Part shown: in pieces, positions 52,278 to 61,844 of the stretch | Numbering within the stretch: the first letter of the stretch is position 1 | Layout: the number at the start of each line of letters is the position of its first letter | Assembly: GCA_903928015.1 (NCBI GenBank) | Contig: CAIYPF010000056.1 | Location: 27,825 to 91,824 of the forward strand | Direction of reading: 5' to 3' | DNA length: 64,000 bases | DNA from: an uncultured Gammaproteobacteria bacterium | GTDB taxonomy: Bacteria > Pseudomonadota > Gammaproteobacteria > Pseudomonadales > UBA5518 | Translations under genes and position numbers: made by a program | The notes under the pieces: model-generated | Told to the model about the DNA's origin: nothing | Database searches by the model: none | What the model saw: only the letters and a program-made list of their open reading frames with translations

Positions 52278-53249
52278 ATGAGCAAGAAATTCGCATCGCA
52301 CGCAGACCTCGAGGCCAAGAACGTGACCTTCACGCAGCTCTCGGAGCACGCCTGGGCCTATACCGCCGAGGGAGACCCGAACACCGGCATCGTGATCGGT
52401 GACGACTGCGTGCTGGTGGCCGACACACAGGCCACACCCATCATGGCGTCCGATGTGATCCGCCGCATCCGCGAGGTCACCGACAAGCCCATCCGCCACA
52501 TCGTTCTCACGCACTACCACGCCGTGCGCGTGCTTGGCGCAAGTGCCTATGGCGCGGCCAACATCATCGCCAGCCGCAAGACCCGCGATCTCATCATCGA
52601 GCGCGGACAGCAGGACTACGAATCCGAGGTCGGCCGTTTCCCGCGGCTTTTCTCGGGCGTGGAATCCGTGCCGGGGCTCACCTGGCCCACGGTGGTGTTC
52701 GAGGAATCGCTCACGCTGCATCTGGGCTCGCTCGAGGTGCAGATACTCCACCTCGGCCACGGGCATACCAAGGGCGACACCGTGGTGTGGCTGCCGCAGG
52801 AAAAAGTGCTTTTCTCCGGAGATCTGGTGGAGTTCGGCGCCACACCCTACACGGGCGACGCCTACCACAAGGACTGGCCCGCCACGCTGGACCGCGTGCT
52901 GGCACTGCAACCCGAAAAGCTCGTACCCGGCCGCGGTGATGCCCTGATGAACGCCGAACAGTCGCGGCTTGCCATCGAAGGCACGCGGGAGTTCCTGCTC
53001 GCCATGTACAGTTCGGTCAAGGAAGGACGCGCCGCGGGCAAATCCCTCAGCGAGTGCTACATCGAGACCTACCGCAGGCTGGCGCCGCGCTACGGCAAGT
53101 GGGTGATCTTCGAGCACTGCCTGCCCTTCGACATCACCCGCTGCTACGACGAATCCGGCGAGCACCGGGATCCGCGCATCTGGACCGCCGAGCGCGACAC
53201 CGCCATGTGGCATTCGTTGCAGGCGGCGCTGGACGAGCTGGCGAACTGA
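52278..53249 (+). CDS. Metallo-beta-lactamase-fold protein with degenerate metal motif
   Basis: The 323-residue product keeps the MBL fold: strand TGIVIGDDCVLVADTQATP, the region HIVLTHYHAVRVLGASAY and GHGHTKGDTVVWLPQEKVLFSGDLVEFG. The second half of HxHxDH reads AVRV, and the later PGHG motif is PGRGD, so two to three zinc ligands are missing. It has no signal peptide. The gene sits inside the ring-cleavage operon, so a non-hydrolytic or one-metal role in the pathway is possible, such as isomerisation. This is inference. Confidence 0.85.
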   Translation: MSKKFASHADLEAKNVTFTQLSEHAWAYTAEGDPNTGIVIGDDCVLVADTQATPIMASDVIRRIREVTDKPIRHIVLTHYHAVRVLGASAYGAANIIASRKTRDLIIERGQQDYESEVGRFPRLFSGVESVPGLTWPTVVFEESLTLHLGSLEVQILHLGHGHTKGDTVVWLPQEKVLFSGDLVEFGATPYTGDAYHKDWPATLDRVLALQPEKLVPGRGDALMNAEQSRLAIEGTREFLLAMYSSVKEGRAAGKSLSECYIETYRRLAPRYGKWVIFEHCLPFDITRCYDESGEHRDPRIWTAERDTAMWHSLQAALDELAN

Positions 53250-53286
53250 GCCCGAACATGCATTCCGTCAGACCGGAGCCCCAGCG

Positions 53287-54300
53287 ATGAAGATTGCCTC
53301 ACTGAAAAACGGCCGTGACGGCACGCTGGTGCTGGTATCCCGGGATCTGCGGCATGCCGTGGACGCAACGCACATCGAGCCCACCCTGCAGGCCGCGCTC
53401 GATGACTGGGCGCGCTGCGAACCCGCACTGGAGAAAATCTACGCGGAATTGAACGCAGGCCTGGCCACCGGCGCTTTCGACTTCGACGAGCGGGACTGCG
53501 CCGCTCCGCTGCCGCGCGCTTACCAGTGGGCCGATGGCAGCGCATACGTCAATCACGTCGAGTTGGTGCGCAAGGCCCGTGGCGCCGAGATGCCCGCGTC
53601 CTTCTGGACCGATCCCCTGATGTATCAGGGCGCTTCTGACGAGATGCTGGGCGGGCACGATGACATCGTTGCCGGCAGCGAGGACTGGGGCATCGATTTC
53701 GAGGGCGAGGTGGCCGTTATCACAGGCGACGTGCCCATGGGCACCGATGCCATTGCCGCGCGCGGCCACATCCGCCTGCTGATGCTGGTGAACGACGTGT
53801 CGCTGCGCGGCCTCATCCCCGGTGAACTCGCCAAGGGCTTCGGCTTCTTCCAGTCCAAACCCGCGAGCGCCTTCTCCCCCGTTGCGGTCACGCCGGACGA
53901 GTTGGGGAGCGCCTGGCGCGATGCGAAGGTGCACCTGCCGCTGCTGTCCTCCCTGAATGGCCGGCCCTTCGGCAAACCCGATGCCGGCGTCGACATGACC
54001 TTCGATTTCGGCCAGCTCATTGCCCACATCGCCCGTACCCGCAATCTGGCGGCGGGCTCCATCGTGGGCTCTGGTACGGTCTCCAACCGTCAGGGTACCG
54101 GGCACGGCAGCCGCATCGACGAAGGTGGAGTGGGCTATTCCTGCATCGCCGAAGTGCGGATGATCGAGACCATCCGCGACGGCAAGCCTGCCACGCCCTT
54201 CATGCGCTTCGGGGACCGGGTGCGCATCGAGATGCGCGATGCCGGTGGCTCATCCGTATTCGGCGCGATCGAGCAGTCCGTGCGGCGCGCTGGTGGCTGA
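53287..54300 (+). CDS. Fumarylacetoacetate hydrolase-family protein
   Basis: The 337-residue product has the FAH fold. An N-terminal ~80-residue domain precedes the catalytic core with metal ligands in IDFEGEVAVITGD and MLVNDVSLRGLIPGELAKGFGFFQSKPAS. The C-terminal catalytic region is GSIVGSGTVSNRQ, then GVGYSCIAEVRMIETI. It would cleave fumarylacetoacetate to fumarate and acetoacetate, or a close homologue. No maleylacetoacetate isomerase is encoded nearby. It is the last clearly catabolic gene of the operon. Confidence 0.92.
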   Translation: MKIASLKNGRDGTLVLVSRDLRHAVDATHIEPTLQAALDDWARCEPALEKIYAELNAGLATGAFDFDERDCAAPLPRAYQWADGSAYVNHVELVRKARGAEMPASFWTDPLMYQGASDEMLGGHDDIVAGSEDWGIDFEGEVAVITGDVPMGTDAIAARGHIRLLMLVNDVSLRGLIPGELAKGFGFFQSKPASAFSPVAVTPDELGSAWRDAKVHLPLLSSLNGRPFGKPDAGVDMTFDFGQLIAHIARTRNLAAGSIVGSGTVSNRQGTGHGSRIDEGGVGYSCIAEVRMIETIRDGKPATPFMRFGDRVRIEMRDAGGSSVFGAIEQSVRRAGG

Positions 54301-54339
54301 ACTGCGGTGGCATGCCGGCCACCCGATCAGGGAGGCATC

Positions 54340-55149
54340 GTGCTGATCTTGAACCTCGCCCTCGGGATCGTGACCGGACTTGTGCTCGGACTCACCGGCG
54401 CCGGTGGCTCCATCTTCGCCGGGCCTCTCCTCATGTGGGGCATGGGCTGGGACCTCACCGAAGCAGCCCCCGTGGCGCTGTTGGCCGTGTGCCTTGCCGC
54501 AAGTGTGGGCACTGCAGCCACCTGGGACGTACGCATCGTGCGCTACCGCGCGGCCATTCTGATGGCATTGGCCGCCGTATGCACCGCACCGCTCGGCCTC
54601 GCTGCGGCACGACGGCTTCCGGTGGACATCCTCCTGCAGGCGTTCTGCGCAGTGCTGGTCGTGATCGCGGTGCGCATGCTGCTTCAGGCGCGTCGCAGGC
54701 CGCAGGAAACCGCAGTGGTGCGCGCGAGCCTCAGCACGGCAATCTGCCACCTCAATCCGGACACAGGGCGTATCGACTGGACGCCAGCGGCCTTCGCGCT
54801 GATCTCGGCGATTGGCGCCACAGCAGGTTTTCTCGCAGGGCTTTTCGGGGTTGGTGGCGGCTTCGTGATCGTGCCGGCGCTGCGGGCAAGTTCCGATCTC
54901 GGCATACACTCCGTGATCGGTACGTCGCTGATGGCCATCGCGCTGATCAGCGGCAGCACCTTCCTCGTGGCACTCTCCCAGGGCCATGCAATTGCCCAAA
55001 CAGTGGCGCTGCCTTTCGTCGCTGGCGCCCTGATCGGGATGCTTGCCGGGCGCAAGATCGCACCGCGTATCGCTGGCCCGGGATTGCAGCAGGGATTTGC
55101 GGCAGCGATGCTTGCAGTGGCCGCCATCCTGGCGACGCAGGGTCGCTGA
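54340..55149 (+). CDS. TauE/SafE-family anion (sulfite/organosulfur) exporter
   Basis: The 269-residue protein has eight predicted helices with the repeated family motif: GLVLGLTGAGGSIFAGPLL in the first half and AGFLAGLFGVGGGFVIVPAL in the second. It starts at a GTG with GGAGG close upstream. The next gene encodes a persulfide dioxygenase, which makes sulfite, so this protein probably exports sulfite. The pair is a known functional coupling. Confidence 0.9.
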   Translation: MLILNLALGIVTGLVLGLTGAGGSIFAGPLLMWGMGWDLTEAAPVALLAVCLAASVGTAATWDVRIVRYRAAILMALAAVCTAPLGLAAARRLPVDILLQAFCAVLVVIAVRMLLQARRRPQETAVVRASLSTAICHLNPDTGRIDWTPAAFALISAIGATAGFLAGLFGVGGGFVIVPALRASSDLGIHSVIGTSLMAIALISGSTFLVALSQGHAIAQTVALPFVAGALIGMLAGRKIAPRIAGPGLQQGFAAAMLAVAAILATQGR

Positions 55150-55201
55150 ATTCCACACTGAGGCGGGCATGACGCCCGCCAGCAACAAGGAGCGCACAGT
55201 G

Positions 55202-56275
55202 ATGCTGGTATTCAGGCAACTCTTCGACCCCGTCTCCTCGACCTACACCTACCTGCTCGCCGACCGCGACAGTGGCGAGGCACTGCTCATCGATCCTGTG
55301 TTCGAGCAGGTTCGACGCGATGCCGCACTGCTCGCGGAACTGGGCCTGCGACTGCTAGTGACCATTGATACCCATGTGCACGCGGATCACGTCACCGGCG
55401 CATGGCTGCTGCGCGAGCGCCTGGGCAGCGGGATCGCGCTGGCTGCCCAGGGCGGTGCGAGCGGTGCCACGAGACACCTGCAGCACGGCGAACGCATCGT
55501 TTTCGGCAGCCGGTGGCTGGAGGCGCGCGCCACACCTGGCCACACCGATGGCTGCATGAGCTTCGTGCTCGATGACCGCAGCATGGCCTTCACGGGCGAT
55601 TGCCTGCTGATCCGTGGCAGCGGCCGCACCGATTTCCAGCAGGGCGACCCGCAACTGATGTTCCGCTCGGTGCACGAGCAACTCTTCAGCCTGCCCGATG
55701 ACTGCCTGCTCTACCCCGGCCACGACTACCGCGGCCTCACGGTAAGCAGCGTGGCCGAAGAAAAACGCTACAACCCGCGACTGGGGGCCGGGATCGGCGA
55801 GGCGGATTTCGCCGGCTACATGGCCAACCTGCACCTGCCGCATCCGCGCCAGCTCGCCGTGGCCGTACCTGCCAACCTGCGCTGCGGCCAACCGGAGGCC
55901 GGCACTCGGCCGGACAACCCACAGGACTGGGCACAGATCAACTTCAGCTTCGCCGGGATCTGGGAGATCATGCCGCACGCGTTAGAGGAGCTTTCGCTCG
56001 ACATCCAGGTGCTCGACGTACGCGAGCCAGAGGAATTCCATGGCGCTCTGGGGCATATCGAAGGCGCCATCTCGATGCCCATAGGGACGCTGCAGTCGCG
56101 CAGCGCCGAACTCGATGCCGCGCGCCCCGTGGTCTGCGTGTGCCGCTCGGGTGCACGTTCAGCGCAGGCCGTGGTGCTGCTGCAGAAAGCGGGCTTCATG
56201 CGCGTGGCGAACCTCGCCGGAGGCATGTTGCGCTGGCGCGCCGAGGGGCACCGCGTGACGGGCGGCAGCAACTGA
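55202..56275 (+). CDS. Persulfide dioxygenase-rhodanese fusion
   Basis: The 357-residue product joins an ETHE1/Blh-type MBL domain (zinc/iron motif HVHADHVTGAW, then TPGHTDGCMSFV, FTGDCLLIRGSGRTDFQQGD and YPGHDYRG) to a C-terminal rhodanese domain with the active Cys in VCVCRSGARSAQAV. It oxidises glutathione persulfide to sulfite. The domain order and the adjacent TauE/SafE exporter match known sulfide detoxification units. The start is the ATG at 55202 or a GTG one codon earlier; AGGAG precedes both. Confidence 0.93.
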   Translation: MLVFRQLFDPVSSTYTYLLADRDSGEALLIDPVFEQVRRDAALLAELGLRLLVTIDTHVHADHVTGAWLLRERLGSGIALAAQGGASGATRHLQHGERIVFGSRWLEARATPGHTDGCMSFVLDDRSMAFTGDCLLIRGSGRTDFQQGDPQLMFRSVHEQLFSLPDDCLLYPGHDYRGLTVSSVAEEKRYNPRLGAGIGEADFAGYMANLHLPHPRQLAVAVPANLRCGQPEAGTRPDNPQDWAQINFSFAGIWEIMPHALEELSLDIQVLDVREPEEFHGALGHIEGAISMPIGTLQSRSAELDAARPVVCVCRSGARSAQAVVLLQKAGFMRVANLAGGMLRWRAEGHRVTGGSN

Positions 56276-56295
56276 CAACAACCAGAGGAACCGCA

Positions 56296-57201
56296 ATGCG
56301 CTGGAAAGACGGACGCCGCAGCGACAACATCGATGATCTCCGCGGCGAGATGGGTCCTCGCGCGGCGGGTGCCGCGCCGCTGATCCTGATGCGATTGCTG
56401 CCCCTGCTCTTCCGTACCCGTGGCGGCCGCGTACTGCTGGTGCTTGGCATACTGGGCTACATGGGCGCCCGCATGCTCGGCATCGACCCGCTCGCCGGTA
56501 TCGCGGCGCCAACGCCCGGGCCGGCACGCGGCCTGCCACAACAGGTATCAGCCGCCGAACAGGAGCGCGCCGATTTCGTGTCGGTAGTGCTCGCAGACAC
56601 CGAAGACAGCTGGCGCGCGATATTCGCGCAGTCAGGCAAGCGCTACGAAGAGCCGCGGATGGTGCTGTTCCGCAACGGCGTGCGCTCCGCCTGCGGCACC
56701 GCGAGTTCAGCTGTGGGGCCCTTCTACTGCCCGGGAGACCGCAAGGTCTATCTCGACCTCACGTTCTTCGACGACCTGCAACGCCGACACGGCGCACCCG
56801 GAGATTTCGCGCAGGCCTACGTGATCGCCCACGAGGTGGGCCACCACGTGCAGACGCTGCTCGGTGTATCCGCGAAGGTGCAGCAGGCCGGAGCAAAACT
56901 CGATGACGCGGGCCGCAACCGTCTTTCTGTCCGGCAGGAACTGCAAGCCGATTGCTTTGCCGGCGTCTGGGGGCACACGGCCAATCGCGAGCGCAAGGTG
57001 CTGGAGCCGGGTGATCTCGAGGAGGCGCTCGTCGCCGCCAGCGCGATCGGTGACGACAGGCTGCAGAAGGAAGCCCAGGGCCGGGTGGTGCCCGACAGCT
57101 TCACCCACGGAAGCTCCGAGCAGCGCGAGCGCTGGTTCAGGCGCGGCTTCGATTCGGGCGACCCTGGCGCCTGCGATACCTTCGCCGCAAAGACACTCTG
57201 A
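56296..57201 (+). CDS. ypfJ: Neutral zinc metallopeptidase (YpfJ family)
   Basis: The 301-residue product has an N-terminal cytoplasmic stretch (MRWKDGRRSDNIDDLRG), one membrane helix (residues ~45-62), and an outer domain with zinc motif HEVGHHVQ near residues 178-185. A third ligand is likely Glu in RQELQADCFAG. AGAGGA precedes the ATG. The family is widespread but the physiological substrate is poorly defined. It follows the persulfide dioxygenase gene by 20 bp; no functional link is evident. Confidence 0.9.
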   Translation: MRWKDGRRSDNIDDLRGEMGPRAAGAAPLILMRLLPLLFRTRGGRVLLVLGILGYMGARMLGIDPLAGIAAPTPGPARGLPQQVSAAEQERADFVSVVLADTEDSWRAIFAQSGKRYEEPRMVLFRNGVRSACGTASSAVGPFYCPGDRKVYLDLTFFDDLQRRHGAPGDFAQAYVIAHEVGHHVQTLLGVSAKVQQAGAKLDDAGRNRLSVRQELQADCFAGVWGHTANRERKVLEPGDLEEALVAASAIGDDRLQKEAQGRVVPDSFTHGSSEQRERWFRRGFDSGDPGACDTFAAKTL

Positions 57202-57213
57202 GGATACCGGGTC

Positions 57214-58026
57214 ATGGGCATGCTCGAGGGGCAGGTAGCCATCGTCACCGGTGCCGGTGGCGCCATCGGTGCAGCCACGGCGCAGATGCTTGCGCGTGAG
57301 GGTGCCGCGGTGCTCTGCGCGGATCGCAATCCGGGCACGGCTGCACGCACGGCAGATGCGATCCTCTCCTCAGGGGCGCGTGCGCTGTCCGTGAAGGCGG
57401 ACATCACGGAAGAGCCGGAGGTCGCTGCGATGGTAGCCGCAGCGCTGGAGGCCTTCGGCAGGATTGACGTGCTGGTGAACAACGCCGGCGGAAGCTCGGG
57501 ACGCGACGTGGACATTGCCGGGATGGACGCGGGCGTCTGGGACCGCACCATGGCCTTGAACGGACGCGGCACCATGCTCTGCTGCAAGCACGTGCTGCCG
57601 CAGATGCTCTCTCAGGCGAGCGGCGCCATCGTCAATATCTCCTCCGGTGCCGCAACCGCAGGGCAACTCAGCATGCCCGCCTACGCGGCCTCGAAGAGCG
57701 CGGTGCTGGCACTCACTCGTGCCATCGCAACGCTGCACGGACGCGAGGGTGTGCGCTGCAACGCGATCACGCCGGGGCTGATACTCCACGAGAACCTCGC
57801 ACCCCACTACCCGGAGGAGCATGTGCGTATCGATGCGCAGAACATCCTGAGCCCACGGCCCGGGACGGTGGAGGACATCGCCAACGCGGTGCTGTTCCTT
57901 GCATCGTCGATGTCTGCCTTCGTGAACGGGCACGTACTGCCGGTGGACGGCGGGCTCTTCGCCCACACGCCCACCTATGCCCAAACACTGGAACTCGGGC
58001 TCGACAGCCTCCGCCTGCGCCGCTAG
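57214..58026 (+). CDS. Short-chain dehydrogenase/reductase
   Basis: The 270-residue Rossmann enzyme has the nucleotide motif TGAGGAIGAATA, the NNAG motif (VLVNNAGGSSGRD) and the catalytic Ser-Tyr-Lys (ISSGAA, then YAASKSA). Asp in CADRNPG suggests NAD(H). The substrate is unknown; neighbours suggest a hydroxy-acyl intermediate. It ends 6 bp from the convergent acyl-CoA ligase gene. Confidence 0.92.
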   Translation: MGMLEGQVAIVTGAGGAIGAATAQMLAREGAAVLCADRNPGTAARTADAILSSGARALSVKADITEEPEVAAMVAAALEAFGRIDVLVNNAGGSSGRDVDIAGMDAGVWDRTMALNGRGTMLCCKHVLPQMLSQASGAIVNISSGAATAGQLSMPAYAASKSAVLALTRAIATLHGREGVRCNAITPGLILHENLAPHYPEEHVRIDAQNILSPRPGTVEDIANAVLFLASSMSAFVNGHVLPVDGGLFAHTPTYAQTLELGLDSLRLRR

Positions 58027-58032
58027 TGCGCC

Positions 58033-59610
58033 TCAGACCCGCCGTGCCTGTCCTTCCCAGAAGGGAGCCCGCAGCGCTTTCTTGTCGGGTTTGCCCACGG
58101 GCGTGAGCGGGATCCGCTCGACGAAATCCACGCTCTTCGGCGCCTGCACCGAGCCTTTCGCATCCTTCACGCGGGCCATGATCGCCTCTTTCAAGGACTC
58201 GGACCCCTCGACACCCGGTCGCAGCACCACCAGCGCCTTCACCGACTCGCCCCATCGTTCATCCGGCACGCCGATCACAGCGACCTGCCCAACGGAGGGA
58301 TCCTGACTGATCACGTCCTCCACTTCCCGCGGGAAGACATTGAAGCCGCCCGTGACCACCATGTCTTTCTTGCGGTCGATGATGTGCAGGAAACCGTCGG
58401 CATCGAGCCGACCGATATCACCGGTGTGCAGCCAGCCGCCCGCGAAGGCCTCGGCTGTCTGCTCGGGCTTGTCCTTGTAGCCCATCATCACCAACGGCCC
58501 GCGCACGCAGACTTCGCCGGGCTCGCCCGCAGGTACCTGGCGGTTGTCATCGTCCAGGAGCCCCACATGCACCCAGGGCGCGGGACGTCCGCACGAGGCG
58601 AGGCGCTCGGGATTGTCGGGATCGTGCTCGGATTTGCGCATGTTCGCGATCACCATCGGTGCCTCGGACTGTCCGAAGAACTGATAGAAGATCGGCCCCC
58701 AACGACGGATTCCCTCGGCAAGTCGCGTCGGACTGATGGCCGAGGCACCGTAGAAAATGGTCTGCAGGCTCGAGATGTCGGCCGTGGCCGCGCGCGGCGA
58801 ATCGAGCAGCACGTAGATCATCACCGGCACCAGCATGGTGGCGGTGATGCGGTGCTTCTCGACCATGTCGAAGAACAGATCCGGCGTGAAGCCCTTGGGC
58901 ACGTAGAAAGCGCCGCCACGCTGCAGCACCGGAATGAAAAACGCCGCTGCCGCGTGCGATAGCGGCGTGCAGATAAGCATCCGCAACTCCTCGGGGAATT
59001 CCCACTCCGAGGCCTGGATCATGGTCATGGCCGCACTGGTGCGGTAGCTGGACATCACGCCCTTGGGCTTGCCCGTGGTGCCGCCGGTGTAGTTCACCGA
59101 GGCGAGATCGGTGGGCTTCACATCGGGTGCGACCAGCGGCACGGGTTCGAAGCCCGCTGCAAGCGCGAGGTAGTCTTCGCCGACCTCGGAAGGCCCGAAA
59201 GACAGCAGTTGTTTCAGCCCCGGCAACCTTGCCTTCAGCTCCGCCGCGCGCGCCTCGAAGAGCGTCGGATCGAAGATCAGCGCTTCGATGCCCGCGTCTT
59301 CCAGCACATAGGCGTGGTCGTCCAGAGAGCCCATGGGATGCAGCGGCGTGCCGACGCAACCGGCGATCTGCATTGCGGCGATATTGGCGAGCACCTCGGG
59401 GCGATTGCCGGAGATGTAGGCCACCCGCGAGCCCTTGCCCACGCCCCGCGCTGCAAGCGCCTGGATCAACTGGCTCACCAGCGCACGCATCTCGGCGTAG
59501 GTGATGACGTTGTCGCCCAGCAGCAGGCAGGGGCGGTCGTGGTAGCGGTTCAGGCCGTCGATCATTAGATGCGGCATGAGCGGCGGATCGTAGAGCGCGT
59601 CAAGGCTCAT
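58033..59610 (-). CDS. Acyl-CoA ligase (AMP-forming)
   Basis: The 525-residue adenylate-forming enzyme has NYTGGTTGKPKGVM, FFGQSEAPM, HTGDIGRLDADGF, DRKKDMVVTGGFNVFPRE and a C-terminal Lys in LTPVGKPDKKAL. It resembles fatty-acyl or cyclic-acid CoA ligases of the FadD group. Located beside the acyl-CoA dehydrogenase on the same strand (92 bp away), it probably starts a beta-oxidation-type route for an unknown acid. Confidence 0.92.
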   Translation of the reverse strand: MSLDALYDPPLMPHLMIDGLNRYHDRPCLLLGDNVITYAEMRALVSQLIQALAARGVGKGSRVAYISGNRPEVLANIAAMQIAGCVGTPLHPMGSLDDHAYVLEDAGIEALIFDPTLFEARAAELKARLPGLKQLLSFGPSEVGEDYLALAAGFEPVPLVAPDVKPTDLASVNYTGGTTGKPKGVMSSYRTSAAMTMIQASEWEFPEELRMLICTPLSHAAAAFFIPVLQRGGAFYVPKGFTPDLFFDMVEKHRITATMLVPVMIYVLLDSPRAATADISSLQTIFYGASAISPTRLAEGIRRWGPIFYQFFGQSEAPMVIANMRKSEHDPDNPERLASCGRPAPWVHVGLLDDDNRQVPAGEPGEVCVRGPLVMMGYKDKPEQTAEAFAGGWLHTGDIGRLDADGFLHIIDRKKDMVVTGGFNVFPREVEDVISQDPSVGQVAVIGVPDERWGESVKALVVLRPGVEGSESLKEAIMARVKDAKGSVQAPKSVDFVERIPLTPVGKPDKKALRAPFWEGQARRV

Positions 59611-59702
59611 CGCTGGACTCCGGGCAAGGGTGGGGACGCCGCGATCATAGCCGCAGCCGGCAGGCCGCGGCGATGACGGAACAGAAAGGATCCTCGGGAG
59701 GC

Positions 59703-60848
59703 TCAGCGAAGGAGGTCCCGGGCAATCAGCTCCTTCATGACCTCGCTCGCGCCGCCGTATATGCGCTGCACACGCGAATCGGCGTAAAAACGGCTGATGG
59801 GATACTCACGCATGTAGCCGTAACCACCGAACATCTGCAGGCAGCCGTCGGCCACGCGGTCCTGCAACTCGGTGCAGCCGAGCTTGGCGATGCTGGCGGT
59901 GGGCGTGTCGAGTTCGCCCCGCATCAGGCTCTGTATGCAACTCGCGATGAAGCGTTCGTGGATCACCACCTCGGCCTGCATCTCTGCCAGACGAAAGCGG
60001 GTGTTCTGCATCTCGGCGAGCGGTTTGCCGAAGGCCTGCCGCTCTTTCACGTACGCCACCGCAAGATCAAGAGCCCCGCGCGCGTGCGCCACGCCGGAGA
60101 GCGCGAGCACCAGACGCTCGCGGGGAAGTTCGGTCATCAGCAGCACGAAACCCCTGTGCAGTTGCCCCAGAAGTGCATCCTGCCCCACGCAGACGTCGGT
60201 GTAGAAAAGCTCCGAGGTATCGGCAGCGTGCTGGCCGAGTTTCTCGAGGTTGCGGCCGCGCGTGAAACCGGGTGAGTCCCGGTCGACAAGCAACAGGGAG
60301 ATGCCTTTGGAACCGGGTGCCGCGGGATCCGTCCTGGCGGCGGTGATCACCAGATCGGCATGCTGTCCGTTGGTGATGAAGGTCTTCTGCCCGTTGATGC
60401 GCCAGCCCGGACCATCGACTACCGCGACTGAGCGGATCGACTGCAGGTCGGAGCCCGCACCGGGTTCGGTCATGGCGATGGCGCCCACACATTCACCGCT
60501 GGCCATGCGCGGGAGGTAGCGCCGCTTCTGCGCCTCGGTGCCGTGATTCAGCAGGTAGTGGGCAACGATGTCGCTGTGCACTGCGATGCTGCAGGCGAGC
60601 GCCAGGAAACCTGCCCTGGAAAACTCCTCCTGCACCACCGCCGAGAAACGGAAATCAGCGCCCGTTCCACCGTGCTCCTCCGGAACGTCGGTGCAGAGAA
60701 ACCCCGCCGCACCGAGTTCGTTCCAGATGTCGCGGGGCATGATCTGCGCGCGTTCCCACTCCTCGTAGCGAGGCGCGACCCGCTCCCGCGCGAAGCGGCG
60801 CACGGTCTCGCGGAAAAGTCGGAGTTCTGCGTCGGAATCGGGCGTCAT
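59703..60848 (-). CDS. Acyl-CoA dehydrogenase
   Basis: The 381-residue flavoenzyme has the N-terminal helical domain, the FAD strand motif GAIAMTEPGAGSDLQSIR with GQKTFITNG, and a C-terminal helical domain ending MFGGYGYMREYPISRFYADSR and IYGGASEVMKELIARDLL. The catalytic Glu in many ACADs lies in the YGG-E region, consistent with GGASEV here. It introduces the alpha-beta double bond in an acyl-CoA. The start is the ATG at 60848. Confidence 0.93.
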   Translation of the reverse strand: MTPDSDAELRLFRETVRRFARERVAPRYEEWERAQIMPRDIWNELGAAGFLCTDVPEEHGGTGADFRFSAVVQEEFSRAGFLALACSIAVHSDIVAHYLLNHGTEAQKRRYLPRMASGECVGAIAMTEPGAGSDLQSIRSVAVVDGPGWRINGQKTFITNGQHADLVITAARTDPAAPGSKGISLLLVDRDSPGFTRGRNLEKLGQHAADTSELFYTDVCVGQDALLGQLHRGFVLLMTELPRERLVLALSGVAHARGALDLAVAYVKERQAFGKPLAEMQNTRFRLAEMQAEVVIHERFIASCIQSLMRGELDTPTASIAKLGCTELQDRVADGCLQMFGGYGYMREYPISRFYADSRVQRIYGGASEVMKELIARDLLR

Positions 60849-60878
60849 GTGCGCTGCTGTCCTGTGGCGCTCCCGCGC

Positions 60879-61844
60879 CTAGATCCAGCCCACCTTGCGG
60901 AAGCGGCGGTAAAGCAGGCCGCAGGCGAGCGTGATGGTGCCGAGGGCAAAAGGGTAACCGTATTGCCAGTCGAGTTCGGGCATATGCTGGAAGTTCATGC
61001 CCCAGATGCCGGCGAATGCAGTGGCCACGGCGAAAATCCCTGCCCACGCCGCGAGACGTTTGGTGACCTCGCTCTCCTCGATCGCCACCAGCGAGAGATT
61101 GACGTGGATGGCGGTGGAGATGGTGTCGCGCATGGTGTCGACAGCGGCATCGAGCCGGACCAGGTGATCGTGAACGTCACGGAAGTATTCCTCCGTGTTC
61201 AAGCAAACCCGCGGGACACGTCCGCCGAAGAGCCTCGTGCTGGCCTCCATGAGCGGCGCCACGGCGTGCTTCAGCACCATCACGCGCTGTTTCAATTTGT
61301 AGAGCTGCTGGATGGAAGCGCGCGGATCGCCGCGCGTGAAAATGCCCTCCTCTATCGCCTCGAGTTCCGTTTCGAGGCGATCGAGCACCGGGAAATAGCC
61401 GTCGACCGCTGCGTCCATCAGCGCGTACAGGACGAAGCCCGGCCCGAACTGCAGCAGTTCGGGCTCCCTCTCGCAACGGGCGCGCACGCCGAGAAAACTC
61501 TGGCCACTGCGGCTGCGGACCGAGACCACGAAGTCGTGGCCCACGAAGACATTGAGCTCGCCGATCTGCAGCTCTTCCCCATGCACCTCGAGCAGGTGGA
61601 AGGCCACGAAGAGCTGGTCGCCATATTCCTCGAGCTTGGGGCGCTGATGGCCATGGCGCGCGTCCTCCACCGCAAGATCGGGCAACGCGAAAATACGCTG
61701 GATATGGTCGATTTCAGCGGGCTCTGCGTCTTTCAACGCAAGCCACACGAAGCACTCCGGCTCTCGCCTGAGGGCGTCAAGCTCGTCCAGTGGCACATCG
61801 CGCAGGCGATTGCCCTGCTGGTAGGCGACGCTGTTGATCAACAT
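60879..61844 (-). CDS. corA: CorA-family divalent cation transporter
   Basis: The 321-residue protein has a cytoplasmic N-terminal domain, a long helix, and two C-terminal membrane helices. The signature GMN is present in AGIWGMNFQHMPELDWQYGYPFA, between the helices. It forms a pentameric Mg2+/Co2+/Ni2+ channel in the inner membrane. The ATG at 61844 (MLINSVAYQQGNRLRDV) matches family starts; a longer open frame upstream is rejected. Confidence 0.93.
   Translation of the reverse strand: MLINSVAYQQGNRLRDVPLDELDALRREPECFVWLALKDAEPAEIDHIQRIFALPDLAVEDARHGHQRPKLEEYGDQLFVAFHLLEVHGEELQIGELNVFVGHDFVVSVRSRSGQSFLGVRARCEREPELLQFGPGFVLYALMDAAVDGYFPVLDRLETELEAIEEGIFTRGDPRASIQQLYKLKQRVMVLKHAVAPLMEASTRLFGGRVPRVCLNTEEYFRDVHDHLVRLDAAVDTMRDTISTAIHVNLSLVAIEESEVTKRLAAWAGIFAVATAFAGIWGMNFQHMPELDWQYGYPFALGTITLACGLLYRRFRKVGWI

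Noticed and set aside
57214..61844. One operon covering SDR, CoA ligase and acyl-CoA dehydrogenase
   Set aside because: The SDR is on the plus strand and convergent with the ligase-dehydrogenase genes.
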